Shown: piece by piece, positions 28,418 through 37,670 of the stretch
Layout of the letters: each line of letters opens with the position of its first letter
Numbering within the stretch: position 1 is the stretch's first letter
Assembly: GCF_021728295.1 (NCBI RefSeq)
Contig: NZ_JAKJXE010000001.1
Span: 434,001 to 498,000, forward strand
DNA: 64,000 nucleotides
Source: Pseudomonas petrae
Lineage (GTDB): Bacteria > Pseudomonadota > Gammaproteobacteria > Pseudomonadales > Pseudomonadaceae
Direction of reading: 5' to 3'
Made by a program: the position numbers and the translations under genes
The notes under the pieces: generated by a model
Database searches by the model: none
Told to the model about the DNA's origin: nothing
What the model saw: the letters and a program-made list of their open reading frames with translations, nothing else

Positions 28418-29328
28418 TGGATCGCTATCACGAGATGGTGATGTTCGAAGCGCTTTCGGAGCGCCCGAGCCTAGCGTCGGCCGCACGCCGACTTGCCGTA
28501 TCGGGACCGACAGTCGTACGTGCCATTGCACGCCTGGAGACACGTCTCGGAGTACGGCTGTTACAGCGGAGCACCCAGGGTGTCGTCTTGACGCTGGCTG
28601 GATCAGCGTTCATGGCAGACTGCTCGCGTATTTTGAAGGAGATTGAGGATGCTGAAGCGTCTGCGAGAGGACTTCACGTAAAAGCGCAAGGAAATCTGGT
28701 GGTCTTACTGCCGCTACTGTTCAGCCGATATGTTATGACGCCATTGCTCGCGAATTACATGGACGCGTATCCGGAAGTGAACGTCTTTGCTCACTATCAT
28801 GATCGCTTTCCCAACATGAATGAGGAAGGCTTGGACGTAGCGGTATTAGTTGGTCATCTACCCAACTCATCATTGATTGCTCGGCCGGTAGGATTCGTTC
28901 GCTCATTTGTGTGTGGCAGTCCGGCGTATCTTTCAGCGCACGGTGAGCCGACTGCTCCAGAGGACATAAGAAATCACAGACTGGTAGCGACACAGGCATT
29001 TCGTGACATCGTTCAGTGGGACTTTCAAAAGCAAGGATTTCCCACCAGCGTCAAAGCACGCTCTCGACTGAGCTGCGCAACGGTCCAGGCCGCAGTTGAT
29101 GCAACCGCAAATGGGGCAGGTTTGACGCGCTGCTTAAGTTATCCGTTGTACGACTACCTGATGACTGGACGTTTGCAACGAGTATTGCAGCCATATGAAC
29201 TACCTGCGTTACCCGTTCACGTTGTCTACCGCGAACGCCGCAGGGCATCGATGCGAGTACGAAGTTTTGTCGATTTCATCGTTGAAGGCCTTCGTGAGCA
29301 TCCAGCCATGCGGCCGGATGCTCTTTGA
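28417..29328 (+). CDS. LysR-type regulator (second of a tandem pair)
   Basis: A 303-residue LysR-family protein clearly related to the preceding one: MDRYHEMVMFEALSERPSLASAARRLAVSGPTVVRAIARLETRLG, then VMTPLLANYMDAYPEVNVFAHYHDRF and MNEEGLDVAVLVGHLPNSSLIARPVG. The start ATG shares its A with the stop codon of the upstream gene. Two adjacent, coupled and divergent paralogues suggest tandem duplication followed by change of effector. Both could work on the same promoter as heteromers, but that is speculation. Confidence 0.88.
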   Translation: MDRYHEMVMFEALSERPSLASAARRLAVSGPTVVRAIARLETRLGVRLLQRSTQGVVLTLAGSAFMADCSRILKEIEDAEASARGLHVKAQGNLVVLLPLLFSRYVMTPLLANYMDAYPEVNVFAHYHDRFPNMNEEGLDVAVLVGHLPNSSLIARPVGFVRSFVCGSPAYLSAHGEPTAPEDIRNHRLVATQAFRDIVQWDFQKQGFPTSVKARSRLSCATVQAAVDATANGAGLTRCLSYPLYDYLMTGRLQRVLQPYELPALPVHVVYRERRRASMRVRSFVDFIVEGLREHPAMRPDAL

Positions 29329-29367
29329 GTGATGCATCCCACCGTTAGAGCGGGCGTGGATCCTGAA

Positions 29368-30144
29368 TCATTGGGCAGATGCAGCCTTTTCGATAAGGCT
29401 GGCGACTACTTTTGGATTGGAGACCATCACGACATGAGACGCCCCTTTGACCGCTATAGCCTGCTTGGCATGAGCGCGTTCAGCCATGAAAACTTGAGCC
29501 TGAGGCGGAATGTTTTTGTCCTTATCCCCCCAAACGAACCAAGATGGAATAGTTTTCCAGGCTGGCTCAGTTGACTTCTCATTTAGCGCCGCGACAGTCA
29601 CTGGACGTTGGGTCGCGGCCATCAGCTTAGCGTCAACCTCTGAGACATCGGCAGCAAACTGGGCGTGAAACTTTTCCTGCTGGATGTAGAGATCCTTACC
29701 ACCATCAGCCAATGCAACCGGGGGAGCCAACGTCGGTCCCAAGGTTCCACCGGGAAAACGTCCCGATAGGTCAGCAGTCGACTCACCCGCATCCGGGGCG
29801 ACACCCGCTACGTAAACCAACGCTTTAACATTCTGGTTACCGTAGGCAGCTTCGGTAATGACCGGACCGCCATAGGAGTGGCCGACGAGTACTACGGGAG
29901 TCTTGATACTGGTCAACAAATCTGCCACCGACTGCGCGTCACCTTTCAGGCTACGCAATGGGTTTGAAGCGGCAATGACGGGATAGCCGTCTTTTTCCAG
30001 AATTTTTACCACGCCATTCCAACTGCTGGAATCGGCAAATGCCCCGTGCACGAGCACGATTGTCGGTTTGGCCGGCGAAGCCAGAGCGGCTGTGGCGCCG
30101 GCCATTGCGGCAGTGAATGTCAGGCCTAAAAGTAACTTGTTCAT
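29368..30144 (-). CDS. Exported alpha/beta hydrolase (Ser nucleophile)
   Basis: A 258-residue protein with a signal peptide (MNKLLLGLTFTAAMAGATAALA) and an alpha/beta hydrolase fold: IVLVHGAFADSSSWNGVV for the oxyanion loop, LVGHSYGGPVITEAAYG for the Ser elbow near residue 105, FVWGDKDKNIPPQ for the acid and GASHVVMVSNP for the His. This subtype is close to EstC-like and salicylate/pyrethroid esterase-type proteins. ATG 30144 has AGGA 8 bases upstream. It faces the LysR pair, converging with only 39 bases between stops. Confidence 0.85.
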   Translation of the reverse strand: MNKLLLGLTFTAAMAGATAALASPAKPTIVLVHGAFADSSSWNGVVKILEKDGYPVIAASNPLRSLKGDAQSVADLLTSIKTPVVLVGHSYGGPVITEAAYGNQNVKALVYVAGVAPDAGESTADLSGRFPGGTLGPTLAPPVALADGGKDLYIQQEKFHAQFAADVSEVDAKLMAATQRPVTVAALNEKSTEPAWKTIPSWFVWGDKDKNIPPQAQVFMAERAHAKQAIAVKGASHVVMVSNPKVVASLIEKAASAQ

Positions 30145-30405
30145 CAAGTGTTCCTGTGAGCTGGGAAGAGGGACAGGCACATGTAAGCTCGCTCCTGTGT
30201 CTTGGTTGTGTCCAACCTTGCGGCGGTACGAAACAAACTGTATCAGCGGCCCCTCTTGCTACGAACGCACACAAAACGCACCGTGGTATTTCGGTTTTTG
30301 GAACAGTGGATTGCGGGTTTTGGTCGTTCTCCCCAGCGCTCATGAGGCGGACTATGAGTCCAATCACACACTTGCCGCATGCCAAGACCATAGGGGTCCA
30401 CTGCT

Positions 30406-31029
30406 ATGAAACGCGTACTGATGTTGCTCGCCAACGGTGTAGAACCTCTCGAAATGGCAGCGATCACCGATGTGCTCGGTTGGGCCGATTTGTTGGGTGA
30501 CCATCCTCTTGAATTAATCAATGCCGGACTTCGCAAACAGATCGTGAGCACCTTTGGCATAACGATTAGTCCGAGCTTTTTGTTGAGCGATCTGGATCTG
30601 AACACCTTCGACGCATTAGCACTCCCTGGAGGTTTTGAGCCTTCGGGGTTCTATGAGGAAGCGTTGAGTGAGCCCTTCCTGGCGACTATTCGCCACTTTG
30701 TAGATGCCGGAAAAATCGTCGCCAGCGTATGCGTTTCATCGGTGTGTCTCGGTGCGGCAGGAGCGTTACGTGGCAGGAACGCAACGACCTATCATCAAGA
30801 GGGCGGTAAACGGAAGAACCAGCTTGTGGAAACCGGCGCGCATTTCGTAGATCGTCCTATTGTGGTGGATGGTCGAATAATCACTTCCAGCGGGCCGGGT
30901 ACTGCAACGGAGGTCGCCTTTCAGCTACTGACGCAGCTCACAAGTGCAGAAAACGCGGCTTTTATTCGGCAAAAAATGCGCCTCGCAACGCCCGATATTA
31001 GCTGGTATGAAACCCCGCAAGTCCCATAG
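30406..31029 (+). CDS. DJ-1/PfpI family protein
   Basis: A 207-residue cytosolic protein of the DJ-1 superfamily. It begins RVLMLLANGVEPLEMAAITDVLGWADLLG, has the Glu near residue 14, the loop ALALPGGFEPSGFYEE, and the nucleophile elbow VASVCVSSVCLGAAGALRG with two candidate Cys residues near 108 and 112. RIITSSGPGTATEVAFQLL near the end is typical. Members act as glyoxalases/deglycases, chaperones or redox sensors. AGGGG upstream supports ATG 30406. It is divergent from the hydrolase at 29368. Its exact activity cannot be decided. Confidence 0.85.
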   Translation: MKRVLMLLANGVEPLEMAAITDVLGWADLLGDHPLELINAGLRKQIVSTFGITISPSFLLSDLDLNTFDALALPGGFEPSGFYEEALSEPFLATIRHFVDAGKIVASVCVSSVCLGAAGALRGRNATTYHQEGGKRKNQLVETGAHFVDRPIVVDGRIITSSGPGTATEVAFQLLTQLTSAENAAFIRQKMRLATPDISWYETPQVP

Positions 31030-31335
31030 GGCTCGCATGTATGGGGCGATAGACCGTTCAATCGCGGTTCGGCTGCGCAGCTTCCGTTAGGTGGGAAGCA
31101 GTACTTTCCGTATCAGGAAATGGAGGAGCGTTGCTGGCCCGATCTTAGGCATCGGTTTCTATACGACCGCCCTTGCTAGCTACTGTCTGGTTAGCGTGTC
31201 AGTCACAGCGGATGCGCAACCGCAACGCAAACCTCGCCCATACGGGAAGGACAGCGCGAGTCCGGATTAGCAAAGTCCCTGTGGACCAGGCTCTCACCGC
31301 AATCCCAAAAAGGCTGCTTAACATCCCAACGTTTC
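31030..31335. other. 306 bases without a gene
   Basis: Between the convergent DJ-1 and hydrolase genes. No convincing ORF, T-run terminator or RNA gene is seen. Confidence 0.4.
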
Positions 31336-32403
31336 TCACAGGTGATCCGCATCAACCACTGCCTTGGCGAAAGCCTGAGGATCTTCTTGCGGCAGGTTAT
31401 GGCCAACGCCACCGCTCACAAGCCGGTACTCATACTTACCAGTAAAATGCTTCGCATAATCCTGGGCCGCCGGATGGGGTGCCCCATTTGCATCTCCTTC
31501 CATAGCAATGGTCGGCACGGTAATAGCCGGGGCTTCAGCCAAACGTTGTTCTAGCGCTTCGTATTGCGGTTCGCCATGAACAAGACCCAAACGCCAGCGG
31601 TAGTTAAAGATCGTGATTGCCACGTGATCCGGGTTTTCGAGGGCCGCCGCGCTACGGTCAAAGGTGGCGTCGTCGAACTTCCACTGAGGAGATGCGATCT
31701 GCCAGATCAGTTTGGCAAAGTCATGGCGATTTTTTTCATAGCCGGCCTTACCGCGCTCGGTCGCGAAGTAGAACTGATACCACCATTGCAACTCGGCTTT
31801 GGGCGGTAGTGGGTTCTTTCCAGCCTCCTGGTTGCCTATCAAATAACCGCTGACCGATACCAGCGCTTTCACACGTTCCGGCCAAAGCGCCGCGACAATA
31901 TCTGCTGAGCGAGCACCACAGTCGTATCCGCCAATGACGGCCCTCTTGACGCTGAGCGCGTCCATGAAGTCGATCACATCGCTGGCGAGCGCCGCGGGCT
32001 GCCCGTTCCGCTCGGTTTTTCCTGACAAGAAATGGGTGTCGCCATATCCGCGGGCCTCCGGGATGAGTACCCGATATCCCTGCGCAGCAAGCAACGGCGC
32101 GACGTCGCTGTAGCTATGTATGTCGTACGGCCAGCCGTGAAGAAGGATAACAACTGGGCCATCAGCCGGGCCAACCTCAGCATAAGAGACATCCAGCAAA
32201 CCGGCATTCACATGTTTCAATGCGCCGAAGGAATCAGATTTAGAAGCCGCGGTGTCAGCCTGTACAGATAACGGTGTTGCGGCCTGGGCTTGAGTCATCC
32301 CGAGGATTCCCAGTTGAACGAACGCGAGCACGATGGCAGATCGTCTCCATGACCGCCGAGCGCTTAAGACGGGTTGCGTAACGCGATAAATGTTCGTTTT
32401 CAT
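31336..32403 (-). CDS. Exported alpha/beta hydrolase (epoxide hydrolase-like, Asp nucleophile)
   Basis: A 355-residue protein. The N-terminus has Arg pairs (ARRSWRRSAIVLAFVQLGILG) and may be a Tat-type or long Sec signal with cleavage after AQA. The fold shows VILLHGWPYDIHSY (HGWP oxyanion motif), the nucleophile elbow VIGGYDCGARSADIVAA with Asp, and a C-terminal GGVGHNLPQEDP His. HGWP and Asp elbow are the epoxide hydrolase pattern. A cap domain spans about residues 190-275. ATG 32403 has GAGGAT upstream. It is the third exported hydrolase in the block; the substrates are unknown but suggest handling of small reactive organics. Confidence 0.85.
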   Translation of the reverse strand: MKTNIYRVTQPVLSARRSWRRSAIVLAFVQLGILGMTQAQAATPLSVQADTAASKSDSFGALKHVNAGLLDVSYAEVGPADGPVVILLHGWPYDIHSYSDVAPLLAAQGYRVLIPEARGYGDTHFLSGKTERNGQPAALASDVIDFMDALSVKRAVIGGYDCGARSADIVAALWPERVKALVSVSGYLIGNQEAGKNPLPPKAELQWWYQFYFATERGKAGYEKNRHDFAKLIWQIASPQWKFDDATFDRSAAALENPDHVAITIFNYRWRLGLVHGEPQYEALEQRLAEAPAITVPTIAMEGDANGAPHPAAQDYAKHFTGKYEYRLVSGGVGHNLPQEDPQAFAKAVVDADHL

Positions 32404-32509
32404 GTCGGAATCCTCAATTCGGCGAATTGCTGTTTGTCACAAGGGGTCGTGTCCGTCGGGCCAGTGCACGACGTGCACAATTCAACGCGACAATATATTT
32501 AGGCAGGAT

Positions 32510-32770
32510 TCACCCGCCGTCATTGCCACAAGAGGCGAATTTCGTGTAGTCGAGGTTGTTCTGCACCCCGTGTGAATCCAGATAGGTCATGCGGACATCA
32601 ACAATTCCACAACCGTCGCTTGGAACAATAGTTATGACTTTTTCGATGTCAGCGTGCGCAAAACTATTGGTGTTTCGCGCGGTGCCGTTCACGTCGGCAT
32701 AAGCAGCAGATGCCGCAATGTTCAGCGAAACAAACAAGCCCACCGCAGCAATATTGGCCCAGGCTTTCAT
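32510..32770 (-). CDS. Secreted DUF2790-like protein
   Basis: An 86-residue protein with a signal peptide (KAWANIAAVGLFVSLNIAASAAYA) and a short mature part: ADIEKVITIVPSDGCGIVDVRMTYLDSHGVQNNLDYTKFASCG. The Cys-x-V-x-MTYLDSxG pattern matches the DUF2790 protein at 20357. ATG 32770 has GAGAAA upstream; 62 in-frame codons before it are not protein-like. It is 107 bases upstream of the hydrolase at 31336 on the same strand, so the pair may be co-transcribed. Confidence 0.72.
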   Translation of the reverse strand: MKAWANIAAVGLFVSLNIAASAAYADVNGTARNTNSFAHADIEKVITIVPSDGCGIVDVRMTYLDSHGVQNNLDYTKFASCGNDGG

Positions 32771-33118
32771 AATTTTCTCGCGACGATAATGGAATGGGAC
32801 TCTGAGACAAATTGCTCTCTCTCTATTAGTCCATTTAACCGGCGGGAGGTATCTTGGATGTGTCGTAAAACACGCTTGGGTGAGGCATAACGTGTCGACT
32901 AGCGCACGGGATACACAGCCATACAATTCACCTATGCCGGTCGGGCCGATTGTCATAGACAGAGACCGTTTTCAGCACCGGCGACTCTGCGGGCCCTTCA
33001 CTGCGTTGCAAGCGAGCGGCGAGATCCATCTGGCTGACGAGCCGGCATTTTCCATGCTAACGATCGCGTTGCCTTCAAGGCATAGGAGGCTGGGTACCTC
33101 GGAATCTGTAATGAGTGG
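32771..33118. other. 348 bases without a supported gene
   Basis: It separates the DUF2790-like gene from the end of the frameshifted redox fusion. A short plus-strand frame from 32934 has no ribosome site and unconvincing composition. No hairpin with a T-run is seen. Confidence 0.35.
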
Positions 33119-35175
33119 CTAGACGCCCAATATCAGAGTCTCGCAGCCCTGCGCGGGCACCGAACAGCAAATCAGCACCTCACCTTCTGGCGGCGGGTCC
33201 GCAGGCATCAGAAGGTAATGCACCTTGCCACCAAGTAAAGTTGTTTTGCACGTGCCGCACGAGCCACCACGACAGCTGAATTCCGGGCTTAAGCCACGAT
33301 CTTCAGCCAACTCAAGCAACGTGCCACCGCCGGGGATCCACCGCGCTTCTTTAGCGCTTGCAGAGAACAATACCTTTACCGCTTGATCGGAAGCTGGCAC
33401 CTGTTCCTCAGCAGGGATCGTCCGTTCAATGTCGCGTTTTAGAGTGGATGGGCCGAACGTTTCCGCGTGTAGGCGATCGTCGGGTATGCGCATAGCTCTA
33501 AGGCCGTCATATACGACTGAGTAAAGCCGGCAGGACCGCAAAGATAATAGTCATAGTCGTTGAGAGGTAACAGGTTCTTCAGGAGTTCGAGATCGATCCG
33601 GCCCGCCAACTCGAAACCATCGCCTTCTTTGGCATCTGTCTCTGGTTTGCTGATAAGGCGCAACGCGTGCACCTTATCTCCACCTTGACTGGCGAGTTCC
33701 GTGATTTCATCACGAAATGCCAAGTCCGCGACAGATCGAGCGCTTTGCACAATCCACGTCTTACGCATGCGGTTGATACGCTTCCCCTCGTATATGACTT
33801 CACGAAACATGGACAAGAGTGGAGTAATGCCAACGCCGGCGGCAAGCAATACAAGCGGCCGCCTTTCTTGTGCGTCTACCGTGAAATGACCTTGAGGGGC
33901 ACGGGCTTCAACGATGTCACCTACTTTGACGTTGTCATGCAGGTGTGAGGAAACAGCACCCTCGCGTTTGACACTGATTCGCACAAACGAATCTGAGGGG
34001 GCACTGGAAAGGCTGTAAGTACGGATTGATGGCGAGTGTTGCCCCTCTAAAAGAAACCGGACGGGGAGGTGCTGCCCGGCAGTGTACCTCGGAAGAACGA
34101 TGCCATTCGTAGAACCGAAGTAGAAGGAACGTATGCCCTGGCTCTCGTCCACTATGCGAGTCACTACGAGTGTCCGCCATGTGTTGCGTAATCCCTCCGC
34201 TTCGAGGCGCTCAGCGGCCTCCTCCCAGCTACCAGTCATTAAAGCGTTAGGCGAACTACCCTCCGGCTCGTCTATCCAGCGCAGGGGCACCGCGCTTTGC
34301 CGGTGGATGATAAGTCGAGGTTTGAACCGCCATAGCCGCTCGGCGCCCTGGAACGCGGCTATTTCGGGGCTGTCCAGTAATACCTCGGCCTCGCCAGTCA
34401 TCTGTAGCAAATCACCGGACTTAACATCTATAAATAATAGCCCTGCACGCGGGTTAAGAAGGATATTGCCTAACGTATTGAAGAAGAGATTCCCTGAGAA
34501 ATCTGGAATTGTCAGTGTCCCATCTTCATCGATACGGACAAACCCAGGCTTGCCACCGCGATGCGAGGCATCAACTTGTCGCTGCCCATTGCGCACTACA
34601 TAAGTTGCCACATAGAACGCATCAGCTGCGCTGATTATGTCGCGAGCGGCCGAATCAAGAACATGGGTTTGAGTGGTAACGCCCACAGGCTCATCGACAA
34701 ATTTATGTTGCCGCAAATTGATGTAGCGGGGGCAATTTCCATAGGCCTGGGTTACCGAGATCTCAAATCCGTCATCCACGCTGCGGCGTACAGTACCGTT
34801 CATTCGATTACGTCGGCGAGTATGCAACTCAATGCCCAGCATTCCGATAGCGTCACCATCGTTCATGCCCAACTCAGCTGGATCAGACGGCTCACGCGCA
34901 AGAATGAACGATAGCGTTTGGGGGTTGGGAGATGCCATGAAGCCTGGCTCCCCGCACCGGACGGTGGCCCAAACGTCGTCTTTGTGGTCCACGGTTCCCA
35001 GGACAACAAATGGAAGCTGGCTAAAAAACTCACGATGTTGGTCTGGCATCCAGTCACGAGCCATCTGTCGTTGGCCAGGTCCGACCATTAACTCGACAGC
35101 GCCGACGGAGCGCTGCATAAACAGCTCCCCCTCATGCCATGGTGAGTTGTTTACCCCATCAGGCGTCTCTTCCAT
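33119..35175 (-). pseudogene. Frameshifted copy of the PNPOx/ferredoxin-reductase/ferredoxin fusion
   Basis: Two overlapping frames together make one protein like that at 11648-13720. The upstream frame (from ATG 35175, GAGG ribosome site) covers the PNPOx-like domain (WMPDQHREFFSQLPFVVLGTVD), the FAD domain (RTYSLSSAPSD) and the NAD domain to YYLCGPAGFTQ. There it leaves the family sequence. The downstream frame resumes with VYDGLRAMRIPDDRLHAETFGPSTL and ends in the [2Fe-2S] ferredoxin (SCRGGSCGTC, VLICCS). Around 33512-33522 a single missing base explains the break. If real, the product loses its ferredoxin domain. A sequencing error is the alternative. All other motifs remain intact, so any loss is recent. 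Confidence 0.85.
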
Positions 35176-35551
35176 CACGCTTTCCTCATCCACACAGTTA
35201 AGGGAATAGCGCCGCTCCCAGTGCCTTCATGAATATAGTGATCAAAAAGCGTTACAACCAGCGATCGGCGATAACCATCGAAGAATTCATCAAGCAAGGT
35301 CTATGATCGACAGCAGTAGCAATGAATAGGGCACTGCTATTTCAGAATGCAAAATTATCTTAGGCACAAACAGCCCTATTATTGCCCGAAACCTAATTCA
35401 GTATTTCGGGAGTAGGCCGTACGCCCTGCCCTTGCCTTTCAAACAGCCCTGCTAAACTTCCCATGCTGACTAAGCCACCACCGCCTTGCAGAGGGTCTAC
35501 TCTATGGCTGAGTGGTCATTTTCAATCAGCGCCGATGTGTAGGGAGCTTGT

Positions 35552-36892
35552 ATGGAAAGAACAACCCTGCCAGCCGCGATCATTCTCGCTGGCTTCTCAT
35601 TAGGGGTGAACGCGGCTGAGACAAAACCGCACGGGTTTGTCGAAGATAGCCAAGCCACGGTCAGCTCTCGCACGATGTACTACTCAAATGACAACCGCGA
35701 TGGGGGACTGGACCAACGTGAAACTGCGACGGCTCTTAAATTCAATTTCGTATCCGGATTCACCCAAGGCACGGTAGGTTTTGGCGTGGACCTGGCATCG
35801 CTGGTTGCCGTGCATTTAGACGGGGGCAAAGGCCATCACCCCGATGCCAATACGTTTTTCCCAAGCGACTCTGACGCCTCCTCTGTTCACTCGTGGAACC
35901 GAGCAGGCGGAACGTTAAAAGCGCGCATCTCAAAAACAGAGCTAGGCATAGGCAACATTTTCACTCCCAACCTGCCGGTACTGCTCGCCACAGACTCACG
36001 GCTTGTTTATCAAAATTTCGGCGGGGGGATCGTCACGTCCAGAGAGATCGACGGCCTCACCCTCACCGCTGGGAAGATCGATCAGTCCTCCGGCAGGGCA
36101 ACTAGCAACCCTACGGGGTTGGCGTTAGCGGGAGGTGCAAAGGACTCGAACGACTTTCGCTTTGGAGGTGGTGATTGGAAAGCAACAAAGGATCTGACAC
36201 TCCAATATTATTTCGCAAGGCTAGAGAATTACTACAAGCAGAATTTTTTCGGCGCAGTTCACGTGCTTTCTCTGGAGGGAGACCAGTCGTTCAAAACCGA
36301 TCTGCGCTACTTCGATAGTGATTCTGATGGTAAAAACGGCGAGGTCGGATATAGGTTTAACAACAATGGAGGGTACGCGAAACGTGCTGGCGAGGTCGAT
36401 AACAAGACGTGGAGCGCCATGTTTACGTACTCCATCGGAGGACATGCGTTCATGCTGGGTCACGTAAGTGTTAGTGACGATGGGGGCTTCGTGTGGCTGA
36501 ACCAGGGGAACGTTGTGGATGGTCGAAATAGACCTGAGGGCAATGGTGGTACAGCGTTTTACTTATTCACGGACGCTATCGTTGGCAACTTCTCCAGGGC
36601 GGGTGAGCAAACCAATTTCGGACAATATGTTTATGACTTCAAAAAGGTAGGTTTACCTGGCTTGAAAACATCCATTTCCTACCTGAGCGGAGATGACATC
36701 AGGGATATGGGAGGTCGCGGCGACCACAAGGAATGGGAACGTGACATGCGAGTCGACTATGTCATCCAGACGGGTCCACTTAAAGGCTTTGGGACGACGC
36801 TACGCCACGGTACCTACCGAAGTGATGGCTCTGCGTTAGCTGATACGGATCAAACGCGCCTTATATTCAACTACAGCTATACCTTTCTCTGA
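35552..36892 (+). CDS. OprD-family outer-membrane porin
   Basis: A 446-residue substrate-specific porin of the OprD family. The signal peptide (LPAAIILAGFSLGVNA) is followed by the family start GFVEDSQATVSSRTMYYSNDNRDG. Next come TQGTVGFGVDLASLVAVHLDGG and ITSRE-type loop text (GGGIVTSREIDGLTLTAG). The C-terminus ends in Phe-Leu (YSYTFL), as barrel proteins often do. GGGAG lies 5 bases before ATG 35552. Members take up amino acids or aromatic and carboxylic acids. No catabolic operon adjoins it, so its substrate is open. The upstream 376 bases (35176-35551) hold no gene and must carry its promoter. Confidence 0.9.
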   Translation: MERTTLPAAIILAGFSLGVNAAETKPHGFVEDSQATVSSRTMYYSNDNRDGGLDQRETATALKFNFVSGFTQGTVGFGVDLASLVAVHLDGGKGHHPDANTFFPSDSDASSVHSWNRAGGTLKARISKTELGIGNIFTPNLPVLLATDSRLVYQNFGGGIVTSREIDGLTLTAGKIDQSSGRATSNPTGLALAGGAKDSNDFRFGGGDWKATKDLTLQYYFARLENYYKQNFFGAVHVLSLEGDQSFKTDLRYFDSDSDGKNGEVGYRFNNNGGYAKRAGEVDNKTWSAMFTYSIGGHAFMLGHVSVSDDGGFVWLNQGNVVDGRNRPEGNGGTAFYLFTDAIVGNFSRAGEQTNFGQYVYDFKKVGLPGLKTSISYLSGDDIRDMGGRGDHKEWERDMRVDYVIQTGPLKGFGTTLRHGTYRSDGSALADTDQTRLIFNYSYTFL

Positions 36893-37336
36893 ATCACACA
36901 TTTAGCAGCCATTGCTCGACTGCCATCGCGAAGATTCTGGAACACACTATTCATGCTATAGGCTTGCCAGGACGTGCCAGGTTGTTCTTGCAAAGTAACG
37001 CGACAATCGGTCCAAAGACCGCGCATTAACGCGTTGTATCGATGGCAAAACCAATTAGGGATTCCGCCAGATAGCTCGCCTCTGAATAATCGCAGTCAGC
37101 TTCTGGAGTGAGCGGCATTTAGACCAGTTAACCGCCAGCGGCGGGCAGGCTTCGTATTAAGCTACCGGCATGCTCGTTTGGAGCTCAGGACCGGAATGGG
37201 TTCTCACACGCGAGCGGAGAGTTAGGTGCAGACGCCGCACCCACGCAAAGGTCAGTCATCATGCAATCAAAGCATTCGTTAAATGGCGAGAGGTACGGGC
37301 CGCGATAGAAGGCTCACTATAAGCCCTTTATTTATA
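36893..37336. other. 444 bases between the porin and the tRNA-Ser duplicates
   Basis: No ORF, hairpin with T-run, integrase fragment or insertion-sequence end is recognisable. This is the right end of the accessory block. Confidence 0.4.
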
Positions 37337-37426
37337 GAGCGGAGAGATAAAGATTTGAACCCTAGGTACTGTCGCCAGTACGACGGATTTCGAATCCGTC
37401 CCGTTCGGCCACTCCGGCATCTCTCC
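37337..37426 (-). tRNA. Second tRNA-Ser(CGA)-like copy with altered 3' end
   Basis: On the minus strand it matches the tRNA-Ser at 37671-37760 at nearly every base. It differs in the variable arm (one base), in the T-stem 3' strand (CTTTA instead of CCCTA, still pairing through G-U), and at the end, where the encoded CCA is CTC. The anticodon loop TTCGAAA (CGA) is unchanged. The shared part extends about 20 bases upstream (AACGGCGCGCATCATAACAG on the plus strand) and so includes the -10 TATGAT. It could be a working tRNA after CCA addition, or a decaying duplicate. Confidence 0.6.
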
Positions 37427-37473
37427 AACGGCGCGCATCATAACAGGAGGATGGGAAGTGGAGCGATCTTGGA

Positions 37474-37525
37474 CCGCGAGTGGACTGAGATCGATATTGG
37501 GTGGGGGGTGGGAAAAGTAAGAGGT
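37474..37525 (+). repeat. Imperfect direct repeat B at the right edge of the accessory block
   Basis: Same orientation and order of pieces as repeat A at 6734-6784 (GCGAGTGG, TGAGATCGA, a G-run, GAAAAGTAA). It lies between the two tRNA-Ser copies. Confidence 0.5.
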
Positions 37526-37630
37526 GAACTGAGCCAGCAACGACCAAAGTCTGTAGGTTCGTAGCGACTTTCACTCTGCTAGGTAGCTGGTTGACCACGA
37601 CAGCAGTAATAAAGGCACGAACGGAAACAA

Positions 37631-37663
37631 AAAAGCCCCAGAAGCATAACTTCTGGGGCTTTT
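37631..37663 (-). terminator. Terminator of tRNA-Ser (bidirectional)
   Basis: A perfect 14-bp stem, AAAAGCCCCAGAAG with CTTCTGGGGCTTTT, around a 5-base loop. It lies 8 bases past the 3' end of tRNA-Ser and has T-runs in both directions. Confidence 0.92.
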
Positions 37664-37670
37664 CAAATAA

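Noticed and set aside
35891-35920. Second hrp box starting GGAACC in the porin gene
   Set aside because: No CCAC block at the required distance; other GGAACC occurrences on both strands that I checked fail the same test.
6800-37330. Prophage or integrative element with its own integrase
   Set aside because: No integrase, transposase, phage structural or conjugation gene is recognisable in this block, despite its island-like gene content.
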